Source of the DNA: Opitutia bacterium
Lineage (GTDB): Bacteria; Verrucomicrobiota; Verrucomicrobiia; Opitutales; Opitutaceae
Assembly: GCA_016190985.1 (NCBI GenBank)
Contig: JACPPI010000007.1
Coordinates: 124,001-188,000 of the forward strand
Direction of reading: 5' to 3'
DNA length: 64,000 nt
In this document: piece by piece, positions 7,951 through 15,729 of the stretch
How the letters are laid out: every line of letters begins with the position of its first letter
Numbering within the stretch: position 1 is the stretch's first letter
Notes under the pieces: model-generated
Seen by the model: the letters and a program-made list of their open reading frames with translations, nothing else
What the model was told of the DNA's origin: nothing
The model's database searches: none
Position numbers and translations under genes: made by a program

Positions 7951-8967
7951 ATGCCCAAGTCTCGTCCGCACCTTCTCCTGTTGGCCGCCGCCCTGGGCGG
8001 CGCAGTGTCCGCCAAGGAGGCCCGCCCGCCCTACCTCGGCGCCATCGTGGCCGACGCCCAGACCGGCCAGGTGTTGTTTGAGGACAAGGCTGATGTGGTC
8101 ACACCGCCGGCGAGCATGACGAAACTGATGACGTTTGCCGTCCTGCACGACCAACTGGCCAGCGGCGCGCTGACACTGGAGACGCCGGTCACCGTGACGG
8201 CGGAGGATTCCAAGATCGGTGGCACCCAGGTGTGGCTGAAGCAGGGTGAGACCTTCCCCGTCGAGGAGCTGATCTACGCGATGATGATCCAGTCGGCCAA
8301 CGACGCCGCCCACGCGCTCGCGCGCACCGCGGCGGGCAGCGCCACCGCCTTTGTCGAGCTGATGAACACCAAGGCCCGCGCCCTCGGCCTCGCGCACACC
8401 ACGTTCCGCACGCCGCACGGTTTGCCGCCGGCCAGCCGCCGCACCGCCGAGGGCGACCTGACCACGCCGCGCGATTACGCCATCCTCAGCCGCTATCTGC
8501 TGCGCGAGACCGACGTCACGAAATACACGGCCGTCAGCTCGCGCCCCTTCGGGACCAAACGGCCGAACGGCCCGGTGAAGATGACCAACCACAACCACCT
8601 GCTCGGCAAGGTGGCCGGGGTGAACGGACTCAAGACCGGTTTCACCAACGGCGCGGGCTACTGCCTGGCGGCCAGCACCGAGCGCGGCGGCCGCGGCCTG
8701 GTCGTGGTCGTGATGGGCAGCCCGGATTCCAAGACCCGGGACCTCAAGGTCATCGAGCTGTTGGAGCGCGGCTTCGCTTCGCGCCCGCCTGCCCTGCCCG
8801 CGGTGAAGACGGAAACGCCCGCTCCGCCCGCCGCCGAGCCGGCCGTGTTGCCGACGGTCAGGACCGACAAGACGCCGGCCGCCACTTCCACGCCGGCCGG
8901 AGAAAACTCGACCGCCAAGGACCCGGTCTTTATTTTCCGCGTCAATCCACCCGCCAAAAAACCGTGA
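7951..8967 (+). CDS. dacA: D-alanyl-D-alanine carboxypeptidase (penicillin-binding protein 5/6 type, S11)
   Basis: A 338-residue exported serine carboxypeptidase that trims the terminal D-Ala from peptidoglycan pentapeptides. After a signal peptide (residues 1-21) the three S11 motifs appear in order: SMTK at 55-58, SAN near 113, and KTG near 228. The C-terminal 70 residues are a Pro/Ala/Thr-rich tail, not an obvious PBP5 C-terminal domain or amphipathic anchor. The start at 7951 is chosen for the signal peptide; upstream in-frame codons are not conserved. The stop overlaps the FKBP gene's GTG start (GTGA), so the two are coupled. Confidence 0.88.
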   Translation: MPKSRPHLLLLAAALGGAVSAKEARPPYLGAIVADAQTGQVLFEDKADVVTPPASMTKLMTFAVLHDQLASGALTLETPVTVTAEDSKIGGTQVWLKQGETFPVEELIYAMMIQSANDAAHALARTAAGSATAFVELMNTKARALGLAHTTFRTPHGLPPASRRTAEGDLTTPRDYAILSRYLLRETDVTKYTAVSSRPFGTKRPNGPVKMTNHNHLLGKVAGVNGLKTGFTNGAGYCLAASTERGGRGLVVVVMGSPDSKTRDLKVIELLERGFASRPPALPAVKTETPAPPAAEPAVLPTVRTDKTPAATSTPAGENSTAKDPVFIFRVNPPAKKP

Positions 8968-9446
8968 GCCCCACCACCATCCGCCGCCTCGTCTTGTTTC
9001 TGTTCGCCCTCCTCGGGCTGGGCGCCGTTCCGCTGCAGGCCCAGCGCGAAAAACTGCCCATGGAGGACGTCGAGTTCGTCGAGAAGAAATGGCCCGACTG
9101 CAAGCGCACCTACACCGGGCTCCGCTACATCGTGCTCCAGCCCGGCGAGAAAGGCGGCCCGACGCCCGAGAAGGGCATGGAGGTCGCCGTGCTCTACAAG
9201 GGCATGCTGCTCGACGGAACCGTCTTCGACCAGTCGCCCGATGCCGGGCATCCGCTCCGGGTGCGGCTCGCTCGTGGCGGTTTGATCGACGGGTGGGAGG
9301 AAGCCCTGCAAAAGATGCACAAGGGCGAGAAGTGGCTGCTGATCGTGCCGCCCGAGATGGCCTACGGCGCGCGGGGCAAGCCTCCCGCCATCAAGCGCAA
9401 CGCCACGCTCGTGTTCGAGATGGAGCTGGTCGACTTCAAGAAGTGA
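8964..9446 (+). CDS. FKBP-type peptidyl-prolyl cis-trans isomerase, exported
   Basis: A 160-residue protein with an N-terminal signal sequence ('LVLFLFALLGLGAVPLQA') and an FKBP domain: 'EVAVLYKGMLLDGTVFDQS' at about residues 73-91 and 'LLIVPPEMAYGARG' near 130-143, ending with 'ATLVFEMELVDFKK'. It would assist folding of secreted proteins in the periplasm. The GTG start overlaps the stop of the carboxypeptidase gene. It is followed within a few bases by a double-hairpin repeat. Confidence 0.9.
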   Translation: MSPTTIRRLVLFLFALLGLGAVPLQAQREKLPMEDVEFVEKKWPDCKRTYTGLRYIVLQPGEKGGPTPEKGMEVAVLYKGMLLDGTVFDQSPDAGHPLRVRLARGGLIDGWEEALQKMHKGEKWLLIVPPEMAYGARGKPPAIKRNATLVFEMELVDFKK

Positions 9447-9449
9447 CGG

Positions 9450-9504
9450 GTGGAGCGCGTTGACCCCAACGCGCTCTCAGCGGCTTGGGGTCAAGCCGCT
9501 CCAC
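9450..9504. repeat. Double-hairpin intergenic repeat (GTGGAGCG family), copy 1
   Basis: Ends GTGGAGCG and CGCTCCAC pair with each other and enclose two hairpins: agcgcgtt/aacgcgct (9454-9475) and agcggctt/aagccgct (9479-9500). It lies exactly between convergent genes (FKBP stop 9446, RarD stop 9517). Related copies are at 28696-28769, 58399-58472 and 61883-61940. Confidence 0.85.
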
Positions 9505-9516
9505 TTCGCCCCCGGT

Positions 9517-10437
9517 TCAGCCGGCCCCGACGGACTTCAGCAGCATGCGCCGCTGAATCCAGAACGCATCGGCGCTGTAGAGGGCGAGCCCGCACCAGAT
9601 GAGGCCGAAGGCTTGCAGGCGCGCGGCATCGAACGGCTCACGGTAGACGAGCCAGCCGATCAGGAACTGCACGGAAGGGGCGAGATATTGGAGCAGGCCC
9701 AGGGTCGCCAGGCGGATGCGCTGAGCGCCGTAGGCGAAGAGCAGCAGGGGGATGGCTGTCACCACGCCAACGCTCAGGATGTAGAGGTGCAGCCGCAGGT
9801 CGACACGTCCGAGCGCGCCTTCCCCGGTGTGGTGCCACCACAGGAGCAACCCCGCGGCCAAGGGGAATAGCAGAATTGTCTCCACGGTCAGACCCGCAAT
9901 GGAACCGAGGGCGGAGCGCTTTTTCAACAGACCGTAACCCGCCCAGGTCCCGGCCAGCGTGAGGGCGATCCACGGCACATGCCCGGCGCGGGTCAGCAAC
10001 ACCCCGACCCCGGCGGCCGCGAAACCGATCGCGATCCACTGCGGGGGGCGCAGGCGCTCTTGCAGCAGCAGCGAGCCGAGCGCGACGTTGACCAGGGGGA
10101 CGAGAAAGTAGCCCAGGCTCGACTCGATGACGTGGCCGGAATTCACGGCCCAGATGTAGACCACCCAGTTGACCGCCAGCAGCACGCTGCTCAGCAGGAT
10201 CAGTCCGAAAGTCCGGGATTCGGTGAAAGCCGGCCGCAGGGCGCGCAGGTTATTCTGCCACCACAGCACGCCGAGCAGGAACAACAGCGACCAGGCGATC
10301 CGATGCGTGATCAATTCCAAGGCGGAAACGCCCTGCATTTGTTTCCAATAAACGGGCACGACGCCCCAGATCAGAAAACTGGCGGTGGCGGCCAGGGCGC
10401 CGCGCGCGGCATCGGGATGGGCGGGAATCTTGGACAC
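9517..10437 (-). CDS. rarD: RarD-like EamA/DMT superfamily transporter
   Basis: A 306-residue membrane protein with about ten transmembrane helices. The N-terminal 'ATASFLIWGVVPVYWKQMQGVSALELITHRIAWSLLFL' pattern is characteristic of RarD (chloramphenicol-sensitive protein) and not of general EamA proteins. RarD members are drug/metabolite transporter-family permeases; the substrate is not settled. Single gene, convergent with the FKBP gene. Confidence 0.87.
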   Translation of the reverse strand: MSKIPAHPDAARGALAATASFLIWGVVPVYWKQMQGVSALELITHRIAWSLLFLLGVLWWQNNLRALRPAFTESRTFGLILLSSVLLAVNWVVYIWAVNSGHVIESSLGYFLVPLVNVALGSLLLQERLRPPQWIAIGFAAAGVGVLLTRAGHVPWIALTLAGTWAGYGLLKKRSALGSIAGLTVETILLFPLAAGLLLWWHHTGEGALGRVDLRLHLYILSVGVVTAIPLLLFAYGAQRIRLATLGLLQYLAPSVQFLIGWLVYREPFDAARLQAFGLIWCGLALYSADAFWIQRRMLLKSVGAG

Positions 10438-10549
10438 AGCCCGTCAACGTGGGGCCCCACCCCGGCCGCGTCAATCAGCGGGCCATGACAGCGGCGGCAA
10501 TTTTGCCGCGCACAGCCGCCGTAGCAAATATCCTCGGGGCGAGCCCCGA

Positions 10550-10673
10550 GGCATTTGATCAAGACCGCTCTTGTCCCGCATTTGTGGGAGCGACCTTGGT
10601 CGCGACAGTCGCGTGCAAGCACGCTCCCACAACCAAACCAAGCCGAAGCAAGCCTCGTATCGGTATTGGACCC
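10550..10673 (-). repeat. REP-like intergenic repeat, copy 2
   Basis: Inverted copy of the element at 7025-7145; core palindrome 10584-10630 with ends GTGGGAGCG and CGCTCCCAC. In both copies the repeat lies directly downstream of a terminator, read on the strand of the preceding gene. Together with the terminator at 10689-10722 it fills most of the 310-bp gap 10438-10747; the rest shows nothing recognisable except the RarD promoter region. Confidence 0.85.
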
Positions 10674-10688
10674 ACTGTGAATAAACAA

Positions 10689-10722
10689 GGCGGGCCAAGG
10701 CATCGTTCAGCCCTGGCCCGCC
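10689..10722 (-). terminator. Rho-independent terminator of the small exported protein gene
   Basis: On the minus strand a 12-bp stem (ggcgggccaggg / ccttggcccgcc, one G-T pair) is followed by TTGTTTATT, just after the stop codon at 10748. Confidence 0.75.
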
Positions 10723-10747
10723 CAACTGCATTTACGCTTCCTGCCGT

Positions 10748-11161
10748 TTACCGGGCGGCAAGCAATTTGTCGTCGGGCGCGATGCGCGGCGCCTGACGGA
10801 GTGCCGTGATCGTGGCCTTGTCCGCCAGGGACAGGGAAGTGATCTGGCTGTTCGCAAAGCGGATCACCAGCGTGCCGTCCCGGCTCGGGCCGGATTCACC
10901 CAGCCGGGCGGTATAGCCGGAATACAGCCAGCTGCCGTCGGCGAGCACGGTGTTCGGTGAGCCCAGGCGCAGCGAGACCATGATGCGGCTCGTGCCGACG
11001 GTGACGGTGTCGCCATTGGCGGCGACGGTGGCGGCTACTTCGCGGAGGGGCAATTCGCCCCCGGTGGGGAGCGACGCGGTGGCATGGTTGGCCGCGTGAA
11101 GGTTGACGACGGCACAAAGCGCCATAAGCGCGAGGGAGGAGTGGAACAGGTTGGTTTTCAT
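10748..11161 (-). CDS. Small exported protein of unknown function
   Basis: A 137-residue protein with a signal peptide (residues 1-23, cleavage after 'VVNLHA'). The mature domain contains 'VTVGTSRIMVSLRLGSPNTVLADGSWLYSGY', a pattern reminiscent of the BamE/SmpA fold (G-x-s-x-x-V-x-x-x-lG-xP ... W-Y); that similarity is by eye only. An upstream in-frame GTG/ATG would add 37 residues before the signal peptide and is rejected. It has its own terminator and is divergent from the histidine kinase gene at 11365. Confidence 0.7.
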   Translation of the reverse strand: MKTNLFHSSLALMALCAVVNLHAANHATASLPTGGELPLREVAATVAANGDTVTVGTSRIMVSLRLGSPNTVLADGSWLYSGYTARLGESGPSRDGTLVIRFANSQITSLSLADKATITALRQAPRIAPDDKLLAAR

Positions 11162-11250
11162 GATGGGTGAGGGCTGGGGTTGAACTGAAGGTTTCGTCTG
11201 ACGGCGCCAAACTGGGTGAGCGGCGTCCGCGACTCGAATTTCCGCCCGTG

Positions 11251-11320
11251 AACGGCTCGCCCGTCGGGTCAATCGCGGCGCTTCCCGGGTGAACGGCTCG
11301 CACTATCCGCCAACGGCTCG
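11251..11320. promoter_or_regulatory. Three phased direct repeats AACGGCTCG
   Basis: AACGGCTCG occurs at 11251-11259, 11292-11300 and 11312-11320, with start-to-start distances of 41 and 20 bp, close to four and two helical turns. They lie 45-115 bp upstream of the LytS-type kinase start. LytTR regulators bind pairs of roughly 9-bp direct repeats two turns apart, so this is a candidate autoregulatory site for the regulator encoded at 13125. Confidence 0.55.
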
Positions 11321-11364
11321 GGATGCGCCTCGACGCCCCGAAACCCAGCGCTCACACTTCCTCC

Positions 11365-13128
11365 ATGCGCCTGAGTTTGTCTTGGATTGTCATCGGCTTG
11401 ACGGGCATGTGGCTGCCGGCGGCCTGGGCCCAGACGACACCGGATATCCGTTTGAAACACGGGGACGATCCCCGCTGGGCGGCACCGGATTGGGACGACT
11501 CGGACTGGACACCGATCAAGTATACCGAGTTTCCCGCCCACCGTGGCGTCTACTGGGTGCGCATCCGGATGATTGAGCCCACGCCAAACACGCCGGTGCA
11601 GGGCGAGTCCCGCTATGCATATGTATGGGATTGGCCGGGCAAATCAGGCGCGGCCCCGATTGACGCACTGTTTCTCTCCTCGGTCTACAGCTTCGAATTG
11701 TTTCTCGATGGCGAACGCCTGATCGGCGGTGGCGTGGTCGGGGCGGACCGCACGAGCGAGGTGCCCGGGCGCCTGGATCACCTGGTGCAGATTCCGGAGG
11801 CCCTGCGGCACAGGGACAGCCATCTGCTGGCCATACGAATGTCCGCCTATCGCTACAATTTTCCGGCGACACACTTCAGCGCCGGGTTTCAACCCGTGAA
11901 TTTCGCCCAGCGGCTGCGACAGGAAGCACTGCAACCGATATTTCCGCTGATGGGGGTGGTCGGGTCGTTGTTGATGTCGATGACCAGTCTGATTCTGTTT
12001 CGTTTCATCGAGCAGCGGCGGGCGCTGTGGCTGGTGAGCCTCGTGAGCCTGGCGCTGGCGGTCTTCTACGGCTTGATTGCGATGCGCTGGCTATATCCCT
12101 ACCCCTCTGACTGGCATTATCCGCGGCTGCTGGCCATCACCTGGATCCTGACCGGCGCAAGCTTCCTGTTGGTGTGGCTGTTGCTCGAGCAATTTGCCGT
12201 GTCGCGCAAACTGTGGTGGTTGGGCCTGCTGGGCCTGCTGCTGGCGGGGGCGTGGCAGGCCTCGCCGATCTACGAGTTCAAGGTGCTCTGGATTTGCCGG
12301 GCCATGCTGGTGGTGGCGCTCCCTGTCACGGGCTGGGCCTGCTGGCGGCGCCAGCCCGGAGCCTGGCTGGCGCTGGCGGGCGTCGTCGCCGCCCTGCTGG
12401 TGGTGCGGGCGGAACGGCGGGTCTTTCTCGATCCGACCTTTTTCCTGATGATCGCGGGGCTCGTGCTACTGGTCTTCGCCGCGGTGGGCGCGCAGGTGCA
12501 GGCGGCGCGCCGGCGCGCGCGGGAGGCCCAACTGACGGCGGCGCGCATGGAAATCGAGCTGCTGAAGAAAAACCTCCAGCCGCATTTCCTGCTGAACACG
12601 CTTACGGCGGTCTCCGAGACCATCGAACAGGATCCGGCCGGGGCGGTGAAGTTCATCGACGATCTGGCCGCCGAGTTCCGCTCCTTGGCCCTGATGTCGG
12701 GCGAGCGCCTGGTGCCGCTGAAGCGGGAGCTGGATCTCTGCCGGGCCCATCTGAAGGTGATCAGCCGACGCACCGGTCGGGAAGTGGGGTTGGTGACGGA
12801 AGGCGTGGACGACGATTCCCTGGTGCCGCCGGCTTTGTTCCTCACCCTTATTGAAAACGGGCTCGTCCACCAGCAGGCGGCCAGTGGCGCCGCCTTCCGG
12901 CTCATGGCGCAGCCTGCCGGGGCGGGCCTGCGCTACGCCTTTGTGTCGCCGGGTCGCACCCGGGAGTCGGCAGGGCGGCCGGCCGGCGGCACCGGGCTGC
13001 GCTATGTGAAGGCGCGCCTGGAGGAGAGTTTCCCAGGGCGCTGGACTTTCTCGCAGCAGCAGACGGCCACGGGTTGGGAGACAGTCATCGGCTGGGAAGC
13101 GGAAGCCGCCACGGGAGGTGCGGCATGA
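11365..13128 (+). CDS. LytS-family sensor histidine kinase with 7TM-DISM-like sensor region
   Basis: A 587-residue membrane kinase. A signal peptide (ending 'WLPAAWA') leads to an extracytoplasmic jelly-roll-like region of about 170 residues ('WAAPDWDDSDWTPIKYTEFPAHRGVYWVRI'), then about seven transmembrane helices (residues 190-380), then the His_kinase domain with 'KKNLQPHFLLNTL' (phospho-acceptor His near 407) and the N-box 'LIENGLVH' near 497. This layout matches 7TMR-DISM receptors fused to a LytS-type kinase. ATG 11365 is chosen because it opens the signal peptide. The stop overlaps the regulator's start (ATGA). The ligand is unknown. Confidence 0.87.
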   Translation: MRLSLSWIVIGLTGMWLPAAWAQTTPDIRLKHGDDPRWAAPDWDDSDWTPIKYTEFPAHRGVYWVRIRMIEPTPNTPVQGESRYAYVWDWPGKSGAAPIDALFLSSVYSFELFLDGERLIGGGVVGADRTSEVPGRLDHLVQIPEALRHRDSHLLAIRMSAYRYNFPATHFSAGFQPVNFAQRLRQEALQPIFPLMGVVGSLLMSMTSLILFRFIEQRRALWLVSLVSLALAVFYGLIAMRWLYPYPSDWHYPRLLAITWILTGASFLLVWLLLEQFAVSRKLWWLGLLGLLLAGAWQASPIYEFKVLWICRAMLVVALPVTGWACWRRQPGAWLALAGVVAALLVVRAERRVFLDPTFFLMIAGLVLLVFAAVGAQVQAARRRAREAQLTAARMEIELLKKNLQPHFLLNTLTAVSETIEQDPAGAVKFIDDLAAEFRSLALMSGERLVPLKRELDLCRAHLKVISRRTGREVGLVTEGVDDDSLVPPALFLTLIENGLVHQQAASGAAFRLMAQPAGAGLRYAFVSPGRTRESAGRPAGGTGLRYVKARLEESFPGRWTFSQQQTATGWETVIGWEAEAATGGAA

Positions 13129-13823
13129 AACTGCTGCTCATCGAGGACGAGCCGTTGGTGGCGCAACGCTTGGAGCGTTTTTGCCGGGAGATCCTGGCCG
13201 GCGGGCTGGAGAAGCTGCATTCGGCCACCACGTTTGACCAAGCCGGTGCCTGGCTGGCCGAGAACCCCGTGGATGTGGCGTTGCTCGACCTGAACCTCGA
13301 AGGACAGGACGGCATGGAGCTGCTCAAGCGCAGCGTGGCGTCGTCTTTTCACACGATAATCGTGTCGGCCAACACGGATCGGGCGCTGGAGGCGTTTCAA
13401 TATGGCGTGATGGACTTTGTCCCGAAGCCATTCACCCGCGAAAGGCTGGCCCAGGCGCTGGAGCGGGTGCGCAGTCCGGGCGGACGCGCGGCCTTTGCCG
13501 CACGAAACCTGGCGGTGAAAAAAGCCGGCCGGGTGGAACTCGTGGCGATTGACGACGTCGTGTATGTGCAGGGGGCGGGCAATTACTCGGAACTCGTGCT
13601 GGCCGGCGGCCGGCGCGAATTGCATGACAAGACGCTGGAAAAACTGGAGACGGTCCTGCCGGCGGATTTTGAGCGCATCCACAAAAGCTACCTGGTGCGC
13701 ATGAGCGCGGTGAAGGCGTTGCATAGCGCCGAGGGCAGCCATTACGAGGCAGAGCTGAAAAACGGGGTTTGCCTCCCCATCGGCCGCGCCCGCTACAAGG
13801 AACTCCGGGAAAAATTGCAGTAG
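13125..13823 (+). CDS. LytTR family response regulator
   Basis: A 232-residue regulator: receiver domain (residues about 1-118; acidic pair E8/D9, phospho-acceptor Asp in 'DVALLDLNLEG' near 50, Lys in 'FVPKPF' near 102) and a C-terminal LytTR DNA-binding domain ('VYVQGAGNYSELVL ... FERIHKSYLVRM', residues 135-230). It starts inside the stop of the kinase gene and is its obvious partner. Repeats at 11251-11320 may be its binding site. Confidence 0.93.
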   Translation: MKLLLIEDEPLVAQRLERFCREILAGGLEKLHSATTFDQAGAWLAENPVDVALLDLNLEGQDGMELLKRSVASSFHTIIVSANTDRALEAFQYGVMDFVPKPFTRERLAQALERVRSPGGRAAFAARNLAVKKAGRVELVAIDDVVYVQGAGNYSELVLAGGRRELHDKTLEKLETVLPADFERIHKSYLVRMSAVKALHSAEGSHYEAELKNGVCLPIGRARYKELREKLQ

Positions 13824-13841
13824 CCGGCCATTCCCCGAAAA

Positions 13842-14237
13842 CTAGCTGCGGTGCACGGGGTGGGGCCGGCCGGAGTCGTCGATGGCCACGTAGGTGAACA
13901 CTCCCTCGGTCACACGCAGGAGCGTGCCGTCCTTGCCGCGTTGCACCCAGGCCTCGACGTCGATCTTCATCGAGGTGCGGCCGATCTTCAGCAGCTTGGC
14001 GTGGCAGTTCACGATGTCGCCGACGTAGACGGGGTTCAGGAACACCATGCCGTCCACCGCTACGGTCGTCACCCGGCTGCGCGAAAGATTCTTGGCCACG
14101 ATGGCCGCGCCGAGGTCCATCTGCGACATGAGCCAGCCGCCGAAGATGTCGCCGTTGGCGTTGGTGTCGGCGGGCATCGCGATGGTGCGGATGACCAGCT
14201 CGCCTTGCGGCTCGGCGGGGCGGGGGATGTCGCTCAT
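13842..14237 (-). CDS. Acyl-CoA thioesterase, YciA-like
   Basis: A 131-residue hotdog-fold thioesterase. The signature 'MPADTNANGDIFGGWLMSQMDLGA' (residues 21-44) with the catalytic Asp in NGDIFGGW is typical of YciA/BACH acyl-CoA hydrolases, as is 'VTTVAVDGMVFLNPVYVGDIV'. It hydrolyses acyl-CoA in the cytoplasm. Single gene, divergent from deoC. Confidence 0.9.
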   Translation of the reverse strand: MSDIPRPAEPQGELVIRTIAMPADTNANGDIFGGWLMSQMDLGAAIVAKNLSRSRVTTVAVDGMVFLNPVYVGDIVNCHAKLLKIGRTSMKIDVEAWVQRGKDGTLLRVTEGVFTYVAIDDSGRPHPVHRS

Positions 14238-14329
14238 GGGCGCAAACTAACCGAGGGGCCGGCGCTGGCAAGCCCCCGGCTGACTTTGGCGTTGTTTTCA
14301 GGGGTTTGAGGGCGGATATTGCACAAATC

Positions 14330-15268
14330 ATGACAGGCACAGCGCATGCCGCTTTCCGGCGTTTGTTCAATGAAATCGGTTCGGTGGACTATGTGGGCAT
14401 CGAGGAGCGCGTCGCCAAATACACCACCCGCAGCATCAAGAAGGGGTCCAAGGTGTTCGGCCTGAAACTGGCCGTGTCGATGGTCGATCTCACCACGCTC
14501 GAGGGCAAGGACACGCCCGGCAAGGTCGAGTCGCTCTGCCAGAAAGCCCAGAGCCCGCATGACGACCCTGACATCCCCACCGTGGCGGCGGTGTGCGTTT
14601 ATCCGTCCATGGTGAAACACGCCCGCCGGGCGCTGGGCGAGGATACGGGCGTCCGCATCGCGTCGGTCGCCACCGCGTTTCCCTCCGGCCAGGCCCCGCT
14701 GCGCACCCGCCTGGCCGAGGTGAAGTCCGCCGTGGCCGACGGGGCCGACGAGATCGACATGGTCATCAATCGCGGCGCGTTTCTCGCCGGCGAGTTCCAG
14801 CTGGTGCAGGATGAGATCGCAGCGGTGCGGCAGGCCTGCGGGCCGGCCACGCTGAAGGTCATCCTGGAGGTCAGCGAACTGGAGACCTACGACAACATCC
14901 GCGCCGCGTCCTTCATCGCCATGCGCGTGCTGCGGCCCAACGATTTCATCAAGACCAGCACCGGCAAGACCACGCTCAACGCCACCCTGGGCAACAACCA
15001 GGTGATGCTCGAGGCCATCCGCGATTTCTACCTCGACACCGGCACGCCCGTCGCGATGAAGCCGGCCGGCGGCATCCGCACCGCGAAGCAGGCGCTGCAA
15101 TTCCTCATCGCCGTCAAGGAGACCCTCGGCGACGAGTGGCTCAACAATACCCGCTACCGCTTCGGCGCCTCCTCGCTCCTCAACGACCTGCTCCGCCAGA
15201 TCGAGAAGGAGAAGACCGGCGCCTATCAGGCCCCGTATTATTTCAGCGAGGCCGCCGAATCCTACTGA
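14330..15268 (+). CDS. deoC: Deoxyribose-phosphate aldolase
   Basis: A 312-residue DeoC enzyme splitting 2-deoxyribose 5-phosphate into acetaldehyde and glyceraldehyde 3-phosphate. Recognisable segments: 'AAVCVYPSMV', 'KLKVILEVSELE'-like strand, 'NDFIKTSTGK' (Schiff-base Lys in KTSTGK, near residue 210) and 'MKPAGGIRTAKQAL' (second Lys). About 60 residues longer at the N-terminus than E. coli DeoC, as in the long class of DeoC proteins. ATG at 14330 is preferred over an upstream TTG. Downstream aldehyde dehydrogenases could oxidise the acetaldehyde made here. Confidence 0.93.
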   Translation: MTGTAHAAFRRLFNEIGSVDYVGIEERVAKYTTRSIKKGSKVFGLKLAVSMVDLTTLEGKDTPGKVESLCQKAQSPHDDPDIPTVAAVCVYPSMVKHARRALGEDTGVRIASVATAFPSGQAPLRTRLAEVKSAVADGADEIDMVINRGAFLAGEFQLVQDEIAAVRQACGPATLKVILEVSELETYDNIRAASFIAMRVLRPNDFIKTSTGKTTLNATLGNNQVMLEAIRDFYLDTGTPVAMKPAGGIRTAKQALQFLIAVKETLGDEWLNNTRYRFGASSLLNDLLRQIEKEKTGAYQAPYYFSEAAESY

Positions 15269-15273
15269 GTTTT

Positions 15274-15306
15274 TTTAACCACGAATGGACACGAATAGAC
15301 ACGAAT
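15274..15306 (+). repeat. Left inverted repeat of the GxxExxY cassette
   Basis: 33 bp built from a repeating ACGAAT(A/G)GAC-type unit (period 10). It contains the ATG of the GxxExxY gene at 15285, so the repeat encodes the first seven residues (MDTNRHE). Confidence 0.85.
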
Positions 15307-15680
15307 CAGAAGAGAGCGTCCTGCATCGTGACTTGGTATTCCGAATCGTGGGCTGTGCCTTTGATGTGGTCAAAGAGATCGGTCATGGGCTGCACGAGAA
15401 ACCCTATGAGAATGCCTTGGTGCTGGCCTTCCAGGATACCGGAATCTCGGTTCAGCAACAGGTCGCATTCCCCATTCTTTTCAAGGCACGCCAGGTTGGG
15501 GAGTATATTCCCGATATGATTGCCGATAACGCGGTGATCATTGATGCCAAGGTGATTGATCGCATCACCGACCACGAACGTGGGCAGGTGCTGAATTATC
15601 TGCGCATCACCGGACTGCGAGTCGGCCTGATCATCAATTTCAAGCGTGCGAAACTGGAATGGGAAAGGATAGTGCTCTGA
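15285..15680 (+). CDS. GxxExxY family protein, predicted PD-(D/E)xK nuclease
   Basis: A 131-residue protein carrying the name-giving motif GLHEKPY (residues 35-41). Further conserved residues fit a PD-(D/E)xK nuclease core: E38, D77 in YIPD, D87-A-K89 in VIIDAK, and Q101-x-x-x-Y105 (QVLNY), the latter like motif IV of RecB/Cas4-type nucleases. Function of the family is not established. The start codon lies in the left inverted repeat. Coding composition is clearly less GC-rich than its neighbours, a sign of transfer. It breaks up what is otherwise a deoC-aldehyde dehydrogenase run. Confidence 0.9.
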   Translation: MDTNRHESEESVLHRDLVFRIVGCAFDVVKEIGHGLHEKPYENALVLAFQDTGISVQQQVAFPILFKARQVGEYIPDMIADNAVIIDAKVIDRITDHERGQVLNYLRITGLRVGLIINFKRAKLEWERIVL

Positions 15681-15684
15681 TCCC

Positions 15685-15717
15685 ATTCGTGTGAATTCGT
15701 GTCCATTCGTGGTTAAA
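15685..15717 (-). repeat. Right inverted repeat of the GxxExxY cassette
   Basis: Inverse of the left repeat with two mismatches over 33 bp. It ends 12 bp before the ATG of the aldehyde dehydrogenase gene. Confidence 0.85.
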
Positions 15718-15729
15718 CCCTCTTCCCCC

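Larger units (their letters stand above)
15274..15717 (+). mobile_element. GxxExxY cassette bounded by 33-bp inverted repeats
   Basis: A 444-bp unit whose ends (15274-15306 and 15685-15717) are inverted repeats matching at 31 of 33 positions, each starting TTTAACCACGAATGG. Between them lies a single gene whose start codon is inside the left repeat and whose stop is 4 bp before the right one. The unit separates deoC from the aldehyde dehydrogenase gene. No transposase is present. That it moves as a unit is inferred from the structure. Confidence 0.7.

Noticed and set aside
7025-10673. REP-like repeats considered as part of a CRISPR array
   Set aside because: Copies are kilobases apart in opposite orientations without spacer periodicity.
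11365-13823. Kinase/regulator pair considered as a chemosensory or phytochrome system
   Set aside because: The kinase is LytS-type (LQPHFLLN) with a 7TM sensor and the regulator has a LytTR domain; there are no chromophore or CheA features.
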